NCBI RefSeq assembly: GCF_964355755.1
Contig: NC_092676.1
Span: forward strand, 15,856,288-15,920,287
Origin: Antedon mediterranea
Lineage: Eukaryota; Echinodermata; Crinoidea; Comatulida; Antedonidae
Length of the DNA stretch: 64,000 nucleotides
Direction: 5' to 3'
This document shows positions 27,301 through 42,300 of this stretch, piece after piece. Position 1 is the stretch's first letter, and every line of letters begins with the position of its first letter. The position numbers were made by a program, and so were the translations under genes. The notes beneath the pieces were generated by a model. It saw only the letters and a program-made list of their open reading frames with translations, made no database searches and was not told where the DNA came from.

Positions 27301-30300
27301 ATTCCGACATTAGGATCAAATTAATAATTCTAGATAATAAAATTCAATGAAAAGATGAGCATTGAAGGAGCCTTTTAACTTTCTTATATTGTATCTTTAT
27401 TTATAAATGAATTTAAGAAACAATAAATTCTCCCTGGTAAATAAACAAAGATAAAACAGTGAGTAGACTTATAGCTATTCAATTATGAAGTAACTCGTTT
27501 AATTAATTATTTAAAATCCTTAATAAACCTACCCACTTCACCCCAATGTACTCAGACATACTGTATATAAAAAGGAATTCTGATTTCATTGATGATTTTA
27601 AGAACTAACTAAGAATTCTATAGAAACATGACAATAAAGGTCTTGAACTATTGAAAACAAGGAAAACAAACAACACTTATCAAGGATTTGACAGAAATAT
27701 TCAGCCAATCAGGTACGTTCTTTCTTTGCAGTGATAGTAACTGGGTAGCCTTGTGCCATACTAGGATATTTTAAGTAAGTTTGTAATGTTTCTACTGTAT
27801 AATACTGAATAACCGTTAATTTTGAAATGAATTAAAAAATATTATTTTAATATCAACCATATTTATGCTAAATTTATACTAAAAATGTGTTAATTATTTA
27901 GTAGGTGATTGTTTGATGAAAAATATCAGAAGAAATTGGGTAAATTTCCACATGGTTATTATTATTTTTTTCCTGCAGAAAAAATAATACCCCATGTTGC
28001 TTAATATGCCTTAACAAATAAATAAAATAATATTTTGACTTATTATAACAATATTTATCTTTTTTTAACAATTGGAAAAAAAACTAAATATATACTATTT
28101 TAAAAACTAGGTTAAAGTCAATCCCAAAAAGAAATTTTTAGTCATTATGAGTTTAAAGTTTATAATAATACATTATTCTAGAAAGGTGAGTGGATAAATT
28201 TTGACTAATCACAAATTATTAACACTTCATTGACAAATCTATTGGTGCACAATAAAGAAAACAAAGTTGTGCATAACTTTCTGATTGTGTGACCATTGTG
28301 ATTCAATTATAACAAGTGATTGGGATGACTATCATACAGTACTTAAGAATAAGATGATTCATTGAGTTCATTCTTAATTAAAGACTTCGTGAAAACTTTG
28401 AAATACCATCATACACAGTCATTCTGTTGTGATGGCTTGCATGAACAGTCATCAAATACCAACCAAATCAAGAAACAAGCAATTTATATACAATAATATA
28501 TTATATAAGTAATTCTTATAAATTTAGAAGAAACTTATCAATTTTGCAATACATGGAATAATATTAACACACTGTAAGATTGAAATAGGGAAAACAACAA
28601 TTGTTTCTTTCTTCTGGACAAATACAGATAAAACTACAAGCAAAACACATATCAATCATGCAATTGAAACAAGCCACTGATCACACATAGAAAAACTAGG
28701 ATATGCATTTCCGCAGATTTGCATGTATTTTTTCATCTTATGTTTGACAAACAATGTTGATTGTGCAATATCGTTCACTGTGAAGGTGAATTGAACAATT
28801 TAAAGGAAGACTAAAAGCTGATTTGAAATTGTATCGTTTAGGCACTACAGTAAGCAGTCTAAGTTAAGCGGTACTTAAAGCAAACAACATTTGCAAACAT
28901 ATATTTCATAAAATCTAAGTGATATATTTCATAAATGAGGAATGTAATTCATCAATTCAAGATAAGCTATATAAAATATATCTAGAACATTGTATACAAT
29001 GTGGTATGTGTGTAAACATGAACGTAACCATTACATGAAACCCAACAAAATAAAACTATGTGTTCAATTTTAGTTCTCTACCGGCCAAACTTTTATAAAA
29101 AATCCAAAAGTTTCTGCTTTTGGGAAATTAAACCATATTGAGATTCTACATGAATCCGAAAAACAGCATAAAATACAGGACATATGAAAATGATAACATT
29201 AATAACTTCTGAAAGTGTCAAAGAAACAAAACGTCGACAGAAGTTGTCTAAAAAGAAAAGTTAATTTTTACCTACCAATAGTCATGGTATATTATATCCA
29301 AGAGTGTTTATATTGTTGTAATTCCCGAAACAAGCTATTCCCTCAAATGCTGCACCATCTAGCTAGCTTCCATACCTCTTATTGTGCCAATCTGATCAAC
29401 TTTTCTTGCAACTGTTTAAGTTGTGACGTAAATGGTTACGTAAATGCGATGGTACTAAGACGTCATGGCCATTATATGCTGACCATTATTATAAAATCCT
29501 ATCGTACAGGTATTAAAATAACTGACCTTTATTATACCAATAACTATTCTTGACGCAAGTTTCATTCTTTCAAAATATATTTAACTGGTCATGTTTTCAA
29601 TTTTGGTTACTTTTTGGCCAAATTGCATTACAGTATAACCAAGTCTACAATATGGTTTGATAATGCATCAAACATCAAGTTAATAATACAATTATGGTCA
29701 ATAGTGATGGATGTTTTAAAATACAAAAATATATTTATATTTTGACCAATAAAACTATAAAACTAAATAAATATAATGCACTGATGAAGGGCAGTGTAGC
29801 TCTGCTAACTTTTCTGGCTGTTTTACTTTATCGTTTTGATTTAGCTTTTCGCTTTTTTTTATATCTCCATTGAGATCCAGCCACTGATACCCACAGCATT
29901 GTCATTTTTTTCAGTAATTTGCCTTTGGATTTATATATAAATATATGACAAAATGAATCTACTGTATCTTGTCATATGTGGAATGAACTGGCTGTACCCA
30001 TCCTCCTCTTGCCCTCTTTAAAGGTCAAACAGAACAAAATGGCTCCTAGCAATTATTTTCATGAGGATGACCACATACTGAATACATACATATTGAAATC
30101 TTTTAAAAAATAAAAAAGTAATCTATTATTTTAATATCGAAGACACAAGTGTAACTCACAATATTTCCAAATGCTAGAAAATGTATTTAAGTCCAACAGT
30201 GAAGTAAAACTATAAAAATCCCATGAAACATATAACAAGCATGCACTATCAATGGGCAAACACACACTTAATATAATTATTAAAATTGTCTCAATAAAAA

Positions 30301-33300
30301 AATAATTAAGTTTATAGTATATTGGCTATTTCGCCAACATTTTAAAATAGGGATACTGGTACTTGCTATATAACATTGGATGTTTTTTTACGTAACTGTA
30401 TAATGATTTATTTTAAATCACATTTTATATGAAATGTTTTAAAAAATATAAACATTTAAAACAAATTTGAAATACTGCTAAAATGTGTTTGATTCCGAAC
30501 ATAAACTTAATTTTAAATTGATATGGCCTTCCTCTACCAAGTTGAACAAAAAAACACACCTTATAGGAAGTAATCTCTTCAGGTATACTCATTATAAGTG
30601 TATTATTATTAATAATAAATGCCATAAACAGTTGGCAAGTCTAATAAGGCAAAACAAAAAGCCAACAAAATAAGGCGGAAAACCAAATAAAAGGGGAAAA
30701 AGGGCAAAATAAGTTTATTATTGAGAAACACTTTTGATTTTGTTTAAAAGCAAAATCAAAACAATATTTTGAAAATCTGATTTACTACAAAGTAGTATAC
30801 ATTTAACTGGAGTTGTCTCAATTTCAGTATTTAGGTACTTAAATTAGAAATGCACAAATTAATAAATTAGAAAAAAAAAAAAAAAATCGAAAAAAAGGGG
30901 AAAATATATTTGTTTCCCTATTAACGATTTAAATTGATTATAATAGATATAATAGTGTGTTTGTGATGCTAATACTGTAATTACAGTACTTCCTGATTAA
31001 TATAGGTCTTATGTTTTATGCAATTTTAGAGTAAAACAACTTGAAAACATGCAACAATGACGTCAAATTGCTTGATAATCATACAGCAAAAATCAGTATG
31101 CTGACTTGGAAACAACAGCTTAAAATCCAATTTGCATGACGCTGATGACATCATTCTAGTGATTCAGGAACTAAGGGTATTTTTAGTACCAAGTTGTTAT
31201 GAGTGTAATACCAAATTTATTGTATATGTGTTGAGCAATTTAATTGGAATCAACATAGTCTGACATCACAGCATTATTTTTACAATACTTTTTTATAATT
31301 AATCATGATATAGTTAACGTCATCCACTGATCAGTTTGCTTGTAGCATGTTTACTAGCGTCATACTCGACAATGAATAATTAAAAAAGCAAGTTGTTAAA
31401 ACAACAACTCAAGATTCTTATTAACTTTTTTAATGACTTATCTATGGTGTATACTACATATGTTTTAATATACTTTTATTAAATTCATAGAATTATGTAA
31501 CAGAATCCTAATTTGTTATTAAAGACAAGTGACATTCAAGATGCATCATATTACATATTTGATTACTGTATTATGTTAGTAGTATCAATAGATTATACTC
31601 TAGCTAGTGGCATTTAAAAAACACAATCTGTATTAATTGCATACAAATAACTTTTTCCATCATTAAAATTCTTCATGTTATGAATAAAGGAGAGGCAGAT
31701 GAGCCTACCATGTTCACTGGATTTACTATGCTTAGTTTCTTGTTCTTGTTTGGTTAGCCATTCTCGATTGAGAACATCAGGCCATCATTTACTGAAGTTG
31801 ACATATACTGTATATATATTTTAGTTATAGTTTACGATATAATGAAATTAAGTTTAATTAAACATGCACCTATTTTTAAAAATCCCACTTTCTTCTCATA
31901 ATTAGGTGATCATTTAGAATAAAATGATCACCTATTGTTATTGTACAAAATCTTTATTGTTATTAGTTATCCGCTTAGTAGCGGATAACTCCTTGTAATC
32001 GTCCTGTTTCATCAAATTTTTTTCCTGTATTATACTTCTTTCTTTCTGTCATTTTTGTGCGTCGCGTTTCTCTAAAACTTGTAAACAGAACATATCGTAA
32101 CTTTGTCAACATATCGAAATTTACGTGAACTTGTGCACCTCCTATTTTTGAATGACGTCAGAGTTGCGCAACGTGACTTACGCGCGATTTTATGAATTTC
32201 AATGATTGATCATAGACTAAAAACCAAACATAATTTTGTTTTGACACTTTGTGAAAATTTAAGTCATATCAAGCGCAAACTTTCTATGGATTAAAAATAG
32301 CATGTTTCACAATAAGTTACGCGCGCACGCGCGTTTAAAATTTTAGAAAGCGAAAAATCAACTTCTAATCAACTTTCTATGCGTTTCATGTCATTTTGAG
32401 CATGTCAAAAATTCCCACGCGCGCGAAAATTTTTACGCACGCGGTGCACACGTAGCGTTAAAAACATATTTTTTTCGCGTGATTTATGTTTTTTCAGCCT
32501 TTTCTAGTAATGGTACCAAATTTTAAACAATTTCGACTTAAAATTACGTCATACGAGCACGTCGAATTAGATAATTTGCACGCGTTTTTGGTGAAAAAGT
32601 TCGAAAATTCGTCAAAATTATGCCTATTTTTAAACATTCATAGATTCTAAACTACATGGGGAACTTTTTTTTAATTACATATTCTGGAAGTTGATGAGTT
32701 GTAGATATCGGATCATACATTAATATGGCTAACCGGACATTGTGACGTCATCGTATGGACACGCGAATATAAAATATAGGATTTTTGTTTCTTTCGTCAT
32801 AGCTCATCACATTTAATAGAGCGCATCTCCACTTATTCGTTGTCCATTTTCACCCCGATTTTAATATATTCTAGGTCAATCAACTATCTTTTGCATGAAT
32901 TTAAAATTTTTTAATTTTTTTAACGTCATCATGCCTAAAAATTTAAATTACTTTGGTCATTAATTTCATCTTTACAGTAAATTTTAATCTGTTATAGCTC
33001 GTAAGAATAAAATGTGATAATCACGATTAAAACGTTTTCAGGAAGCTATTGTATTGTAGATACAAAATCATGTGAAAATTGTGCCAATCGAATGTTGTGA
33101 CGTCATCATATGGCCAGTTATATAAAAAAAGTCGTATTTTCATCTTTTGCGTTATATTTCATTACATTTAAAAGAGCGCGCATCAATATTTCACGTATTC
33201 AAATTTCTTCTACACGTTAATATGTTGTTGCTGAGATAATTTCATTCTGAAATTTCTACTTTTGCATTTCATTTTGAAACCGTCAAGATGTTAACAATTA

Positions 33301-36300
33301 CAATAAAATACGGGTCGCGTAATTTCACCTATTTTACACTGTTTGTGATATGTATACAGATTGTACTGTGTATACTATGTATATGACACAAAATAACAGA
33401 ATTCAGAAATAACATATCATATTCTTCAGTTCAGGTCATAATGCCTTAATATTTTTCTGTGTGCAATAAACTAACGTATGACGTGCACGTGGCGTTTGTC
33501 GAGCGGATAACTAACTCGTCAAAGTGACGAGTTTCATGTCTAGTTATTCTTCTTTCTGTACACTTTTTGTTCATCAAATATCTCAAAAAGTTGAATAGCA
33601 ATGATCACAAAAATTTCACAATGTCTTTCAAATGCTTTAACTTAGCCATAATAAGCTTTTCAGCGTGATCTCTCACCCGTGACGTCACGTATACGCCATT
33701 TTGTGAAATCACATTATCAATCATATATCCATAACTCATTATCACATATTTATGAAATTCACTACACGTAAACTTCAGGTCAAGGGTAAAAATATTAGCA
33801 AGTAAAAACGCGCGCGCAAGTAGGGTCATGCGCGTAGAATCGCGCATTAAAAATTTAAAAAGCTCAAAATTACGTTTTAATCAATTTAGAGCATGAATTA
33901 GGCCATTTGCGTGTTTCAAAAAATTACTGCGCAAAAAAAATATTTTGCGCGCGCGATACTTACAAAGCGTAAAAATTGCAATTTTTTTATACAAATCGCG
34001 TTCTACTCACCATCCTTAGTACATTCACCAAATTTGAGTCAGTTCCGACTTAAAATAACGCTATACGAGCAGGTTAAAAATAACAAAATGCGCAAATTAA
34101 TTGCATCAAAGTGCTGAAAATGGTGAAAAATAAGGCCTTCTTAAAATGAATATAACTCTTCAGAATGGCAGGTGACCCCAAATTTTTTTAACTTATTCGG
34201 GAAGCCATTGGGTTGTAGATACATATTCATGTACACATTAGACGTACAAAATGGTATGACGTCATCAAATGGCCACTTCAATTTAAAAATTAGTAATTTT
34301 TATCTTTTTGTGTGGGTTATCACATTCAATAGAGCGCATCTCCGTTATTTGAGCCCGATTTTTGCCGAAATTTTAGTATGTGCTTGCTCAATTAATTATC
34401 TTTCTCATCAGTTGTCAACATTTTTATTTTGATGACGTCATCATGTGTAAAAACTTTAATAACCAAGGTCGTGCAATTTCAGCTACACCATACATTTGAA
34501 TATGTTATAGCTCTTCAGAATTAAAGGTGACCTTGAAGATTATAATTTATTATGAAAGCTGATTAAATTTAGATATGAATTCATATAAAAATTAAGCCTA
34601 ACGGATGTTGTGATGTTATCATATGGCCAGTTGAAGTTAAAACGTTGTTTTTAAATTTCTTTAGTCAAAGTTATACAAATTTCAAAGAGCGCGCATTGAG
34701 CTTCTACGTGTCAAATTATCTTCCAATCCTTATATTTATTTGCTCAATTCATTATCTTTCAAAATTGTCATCTTTGAGTTTATTTTGATAATTCCATTAT
34801 ACCAAAAAATTAGAACATGATGTGTGTCCCGTAATTTCACCTATGCTACACTGTATATAGATATACAGTATATACTGTACATATTGTATATGACACATAA
34901 TAGGAACAACTCAGCACTGTAAGCGTATAACAGGATGGTATACATCAACATTTTCCTATTGCATGTTAACGTACGTGCATGTTTAAAAAATATTAATGTA
35001 AGTAAAGCGATAAAAATGATCACCTATAATTCGTCAAAGTGACGAATTAAATTCTAGTTTTCTTTAGCGCTATCTGTTAAAATAATATATATCATCAATA
35101 GAGGAAGTTAAATTTTGAGTTCAAGAAAACTTATCCACAGCAAAAAGTAAAAAAAAAAAGGAAAAAATTAATTTAAACAAAAAATATTTACTTTTCACAC
35201 TAAACTGAACATACTGTATAATTATAAGTCTCATTCAACAAATTGAATGTCACAAAGTCTTTAGAATTGCTCAGAAGATTAACATCATTATCTATTATGT
35301 TCATTAATAATTAATGATGGATCAATGCGCAGTAGGCCTATATGTAGCCCAATTAGTCTGCAGCCATTATGTAGGTAATCATTCTCAACAAATAAACCTG
35401 TCTTGAATACAAATGATCAAATATTGAATATTGCTATTACAGTAAAGTACGTCAGAGATGACATCACACAGTACATTGGCAGAAATGGTATATCATATAA
35501 GGTCATGGTTTTATAGTCAACCACTCAAGTGCAAAATGTTGTCCCGCGCAAAAGAAAGTTCATGTTTAATCTTCGTTCATCTTTATGGATGATAAAAAAT
35601 GAAAACATGCCGATATTTAATTTTTTCTGTATTTCACAAAACATAACTTTCAATAATGTACAGTATAAGGGTTGACCTAACATGGTCTATGAATAATTAG
35701 GCTGCGACATACTGATACATGTTAACCTTAGGTTGATGTAACATGTTTGTGTATGCCCTAAACAAACATAATTTGAAGTTTGCATCTTATAACAATGGAG
35801 TCTAATGTTGTTATGGAGCAAAGGTTAAACATTAAACACAGTTTTTGTTTATTGAAAAACAAAAATAACCTACAAACACTACTGTAAAATTGTTAGAATT
35901 AAGCCTACAGTAGCATTATCAGCAAGGAAATATCTCCATAATTTAATTAACAGTAGACCTACACATTTGTCTTCTCACTTTTTGACATCCCTTTAAATAG
36001 TAATTTGTAATTTACTTGAAATATTGGGATCCATCATTAAAACTTGATATTTAAGTGATCATGCTTCAGTATATAAAAACATTAAGTCCCTTATCCATTT
36101 CTGAATATTAGGAGCTCATTTTACTGAGCCTCAACATTATGTGTTGGGAGGCCAGCTTCTTTTCACGCTGCCTTCCTAGTATTATCAACTAGATACTCAT
36201 TTACAGCTAAGTAGACTGGGAGGTTGTCGGGAATTGAACGTGGGTCTTTCTGTATGTCCTAACCACTCGGCTACCCCAAGTCAGCTTCGTCACCGCCAAT

Positions 36301-39300
36301 TGTGATTTTAATCAAATAAACAGTAAACCTTTGTAAGAATCTGGAATCTTATTGACTGGTCTGTAGGGCTCATATCATAAGTGAACATTTAATGTGTTTG
36401 TTGATTTTTCTAATGTTGTTTATTTTCTATTAGTTATACAGTATATTAAACATATTTGGATATAATAAATTAATGCAATAACTATTTCTCACCTGTGATT
36501 TGCATAAATAGTATTCATTGTCATTGAGGTAGAGATCATCACTTGGAAAGCGCTCCTGAATCTGCAACAATTTTGTTTCATTTGAAGCCAACTTATCATC
36601 TTCTTCTCTATCTTTAACCATCTGAAACAACAATCAGAGATTGCCATAATTAGCTAATACCTTAGCCTAGTCTAACAGATCCAAATTGGTCTGCTTACAC
36701 TATATTTCACGAGTTCAAATGCACCTGATTGGCAGAATTTCTGTAAAAATAGCAAATAAGGAGATGAAGGCTTCCACGCCAGTATGGTTGTAAATAAAAC
36801 ATGTTATAACAGAAATATCAAAAAATTACTGAGGAAATAATATGTACAGTGCTTTAGAGGCATCCCATTAATAAATCCAGGATATTATTATTATTATCTC
36901 ACACTTCAACACAAATAATTTGTTACTAATTAAAGTATGTGCTAACAATAACCTTATTGGGTGTTATTTTTAAAAAGAATAATTGTTGAATTGTAAATCT
37001 AATAATCTAGACTGTAAGTAACTGAATCCTAGTTTGTCATCATTTATTACAAAGATGACATTCAAAATGTATCATGTGACAATATTATATCTCAATAATT
37101 ACAATTTATTTGATTATCATCATTAGTTTGTTACTAAGTATCATATCAGTAAGACTGCAGATATAGGTAATGCCACAAACTATTATTATTATATAATTAT
37201 AAATTGAAAACAGATACAATGTGCATTGAAATCTGAACTTTTTTCTCTCATTGACATTCTTATGTTATGGATGTAAAGGATTAGGGCAAATTATTTCCAC
37301 CCAATATTTGAAAAAACTAACTCTTGTTTTTACCCTAGGCCATTACTGTAAGTCTGTACATTTGACATGATTTGGACACAATATAATATTTTAAAAGCAT
37401 TAGTTTTTCAAAGCTAGTTTCAGTTTACAAAATGATGACATATGGGCTAGAAAAACTTTACAAGTAACAAGCCTAGGGTTAACTAATAAATCAAATATTA
37501 TAACTAAACTGTACTTTACAGTATACTGAGTATACTTTACACAACCAAGAAACAGGACAAGTAATTATAAATTGGACTTGACTTGTCATTGTATCAAAAA
37601 ATGATTTACAATATAAAATAAATGATGTAATTGTAATTGCTAAAAAACTAAATTTGATGATGATATTTTTAGATATTGTAAGCTCATAAACCATTTAATT
37701 ATATTCAATTGAATTTACACTAATGAAGGTTGGATAATCCTAATGCCAACACCTGTATTGTATCAATTGTTAGACTTCATTGACTTTTAATATGTATTAC
37801 TTACGTAACTTAGCATTTGCTACAGTAGAGCAAATGCTAAGTTACGTAAGTACAGTGATTATTTAATTTTCAGCAGGGATCAAACGATTAGCGATATTTA
37901 TGTATGTTTGTTTGACCTATAATAATTGAATTTAGCGTAATGATAAATAACTTATAAAAGGAATAATGATGTTCAAAACTAACTGTATAAAATAGGATAA
38001 TGATGAATATTAATGAAAGATAGATAAATGTGCACAGTCAACCAAGATGAAACATTTACAGAATTAAGTCAAAAAGACAAGAAAACTTTTTCTTCAAGAA
38101 TTTTTGTCTGTACTACAAAATAATATCAACGTTATAACCAGTAGAGTACTGTACATTTTAAGCATAAAACAAAAAGTGTAGGATATCTCGCAAACACTAT
38201 ATTTGATTGTAGAAACTCTTGCCACATTGCTTGTATCCTTAGGCAAGATTACTCTTCACCCAGGTGTATAAATGGGATCCCGGTTAGATCAAGACACAAC
38301 TTTGCGCTGACTACTAGCTGCATTATGGGAGTACAGTACATGTTCCAAAAGAATGACTGGGGTAATAATGCTCAGCGCTTAGAGGTTTCACAACATTAAG
38401 TGCTATATAAATCCAGGATATATTATTATTAGGTACAATTAATAGTTACACATGTACTGTAGGAAGATAGAGAACATGTCGATTTAAGAGGAGCGAATTC
38501 GGCAAATCTATTTAAACGTCAACTTAAAACTTTTCTATTAAATTAATTACTAAGTATTGTTAGGCGCTCTGTTTTTTGTAGGGCGCCATATAAAAACCTG
38601 TATAGAATAGAATAGAACCAAATTCCGAGATTGAAGAACAAACCTTACTATACTAGTATTTATTCAACGTGAAAAGCTTTAAACAATATTGTATTCAATG
38701 ATATATGATTGCATTTTTAAAGAAAAACAAACAAATGGAAAGACTTACATTTGAAACATAACTGCTATCTTTTTCTAAATCAACATAATCATTGCGTGAA
38801 TGTGGCAAACTATCTTTAAGTTGGCGAAGATGTCTGTCATATTGAGGTATTCTTTGAACCTAAAAAAGAACATAATTATTCTGTTATTATAAGCAGAGAA
38901 ATTGAACAAATATTTTAAATAGGAAACTATTAACATGACTGTGAAGGGATTACAGTAAAACCACTAAAAACAAACATTACATAATCAAACAATCAGGGAA
39001 TGATGACAAGGTACACAGATTAAAATGAAATCTTGTTTAAACATGTGGTGGTTAACTATTGCACAAGCTACAGTAAATAAACAATGTACAGTAGGGCTAC
39101 TTTTATTTTGAAAAATTGTGCACAGGTTATTAAATTCAGAATTAGTTTATTACTGTATATTGAAGGTAGAGAAAGCTTGCTTCCAATCCATGATGTTTGT
39201 AATATCTTCTGATACACGTTAACGGTTTTTTTACAATAAAACAAGTACTGACAATGTACAGAAGTATCACTGAATATTTTTTCTCCTGATACTGATCAAA

Positions 39301-42300
39301 CAAAGATGGAAAGGCTAATTTGCTTGCATGCATAACTTTGATTTGTTGAAAGTTGAAATTCAGAAATAATATAAAAGCTAGACAGTTGAGGGAGTGGAAG
39401 AGAAGCTCCATTACCTTAGCCGCCTTAAGCATGGTGGGGCTATGTAAGATGCAGGCAGCTATAGCAATCACCTACAAGTTGTTAAAATGCTTCATTCCCA
39501 ATCTATGGATGATATGTTGGTCTATAACTACACTCCTACAGTATTATAAAAGGACACTGTACTCTGACTGCTATGGTTCTGTGACCTAATCTGAATGTTC
39601 TCCAGTTTTAACTTAATGTTACTGTATATTCATAAAAAAAAAGTAATTTAAAATCTGAGGGGTTTGGGTAACTATGTTGTGGGATTGGTTCAGAGGTTTT
39701 TATTTATGAAAAGTTGGTGACATTTCCATTTGATCTGAAAGACACAAAGTTGTTATGTACTGTATGTAGGTCACACCTGTGCACAATTCAGTCCAGTAAG
39801 GTAATATATTTACAATGTAGCAACTACAAAAGGAATAAAAAACAAAATTGGATTGTCTGCTAATGCACCCATAAAGGTATCCTGTTGTTTTAAACTAGCA
39901 TAGTTTTATTTTTTTCATGTTCTATTCTATGAAATCATAAGAACAATCTAGACGGCACTAATGTATGTCATGTTACGTTTAAATACGGAGATACAAAACT
40001 AATGGTGTGCGGTAGTTAAATACTTTTACGAGGAACTCCCTACAGGGTTATTACCGATTTCTTTCTGTCATCATATGTAGGAGAAAAACCAAGGAAAATA
40101 TCAAACAACATTTTCTATTTATATTGATTGTAAAATATGATATTGTTATTCACAGCTGGTATTAAAAAGTATTTACAGATATGTTGATATATTGGAGACT
40201 TTAAGAATTCTCTATTTTGAATATAAAGACTTAGTCAAAGCATTATTATGTGATGTTAGGTCATGTTAAAGTGCCCTACTTTTTATGTTGTTAATTTTAC
40301 TACTTTACATATGACAAAGCACATGGCTGATACTAGAGTGTTGCGATTCAATTAGGAGCATAAAACAACACTCTTGGGAGTGGTCACAGCTGAGCAGGTA
40401 CAGTCTACCTGCAAAACTTAAACTACATGCCAGTGAATGTGAATTAATGCCATGGTACATACTGTATACGTAGTAGATCATACCATTTCATTATATAGTG
40501 TTTCTAATCTGAGGTATCCACAAATCCACTCATATAGAACCAGTGGCCTAAGGGCTGAGCGTTTACTGGCTAAACCCAGGGGCCCCAGAGCTTATGGGAG
40601 AGCCTAAACAGTGCCCAGAGGAAAAACAAGCATTAAAATATGTTGAAAAGGGCTAATAACACCCGAGGCCTCCAGCATTTGAGGTGCTTAAACCAGGGGC
40701 CTCGGGCCTCTACGTTAAGCCACTGTATGGAACCTTTTCTATGAAACATTGTCAATTCACTCTGGCATTATAATATCTGTTCCAGTCCTAATAATAATAC
40801 TACTGTATAACTAAACTCCAAAAAAAGTAGCTGATAATCGCCGACCACCACTCATGACATGCTGGTGACATCCCTGCATCGGGTAGCAGTGTTGGAATTG
40901 TGAACTACTCTCTAAAATCTAAAGTTCAGACAGAAATTATACGTTTAATTTAACAAATATTGAATCTTCCCCATGTACTACAGTACCGTAACTACATGTT
41001 TTACCTTTACCACCAAAGAGATTACATCTCTTTTTAATGGCAATGCCATGACCCAATTATAAGAAAATTTGCAATTACAATAGACTACAACTTCCTTTAG
41101 TTCTTAAAAGAACCCTAACAAACCCTGCAAAAAGACATTAACTGTATTAACGACTACCATAACTTAGTTATATAATCTTTGTATATTTACCAACGTACTA
41201 TTTTTAGTACTGAATTGTGGTAATTGAGAGTAAACATTAGCCTCACCTCCATTGTTGGGGTACCTGGAAAGTACATTGGTCTTGTTATCATCTTAACAGG
41301 AGAGTACATGATCAACCTACTACTAGATGTATCCACATCTTGATAGAGAAACCTTGGTCTCTGAGTATAATCCACATGTTCAGGCCTACGGTGTTTTTTA
41401 ATCCCATAGTCTTCATCCATTTTGACGCACCATGTAAAAGGGGTAAACTAAGGGGTACTGATTATAATACAGAGGTCATCTGATGAACATCCTACTCCAT
41501 AAACGACAAGATAAGGACATCTATTCATATGTAAATCAGACCCTCTCAGTACTGTACACTGCAATGGGCTAAAAGCCAAGAACACCTTTTCGTATGCTAA
41601 TACGATTTTCAATGCCTATCGTAAATCCATAGGATCTTAAAATGTGAAGTGGCATTAAATATTCTGTAGGCAAACAGGAGTACACACAGCCACTGTATAA
41701 TATTCCACAACTAGAAATTGCAAGAATCTATATATGACTTGATCAAAAGAACTACTGTATTTGTTTTTTTCCCCTCAATATTACAGCAATTGTGTTGTGA
41801 TTAGCCAAGCATATGATTTGATGTCTTTTTCTTATTGATTACATGAAAATAGAAACAGCTTGTATTGATTGCTTTAAGAAAGACAACAAAAGGCCGCCGC
41901 AGATGGCCATTGACAGTGTCAACCAATTACATTAATAAAAAGCTAATAAATACACCATACTACAGTCATTTTCAATGTACTTTCTAAATAGATTTTATAA
42001 AATAAATAGTTATTTTTAATAGCCTCTACTATATACTTTTAATTATTGTCTTGTCTTGACAATAATGTCAAGGTACTGTACTGTTTTACTGTATTCCTTT
42101 TTTTAATTAAAATGTAGAGATAGCATTACCTGACTGTACTGTACCTGTATTTGATGGAAACATATTTATATAAAAGTATAACATAAATAGAGTAGAACCC
42201 CACTTTTGGGACACATCTATTAAAGCTTGGTTCCCACTAGAACATAACGCAAGGACGTAAACGCAACGCAAGCGTTTTAACCAATGACAAGCGAAGTTAT

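Noticed and set aside
29215-29553. 112-codon plus-strand frame
   Set aside because: Tyr/Cys/Asn-rich composition typical of AT-rich DNA; no start context, splice sites or recognisable domain.
33605-34432. Short frames on both strands within the Helentron-like elements
   Set aside because: No Rep, helicase or other transposition motif; GCGCGC-rich repeated modules explain the open runs.
36229-36273. tRNA gene on the minus strand
   Set aside because: A and B boxes are present but there is no closing acceptor stem and the sequence runs into a SINE body.
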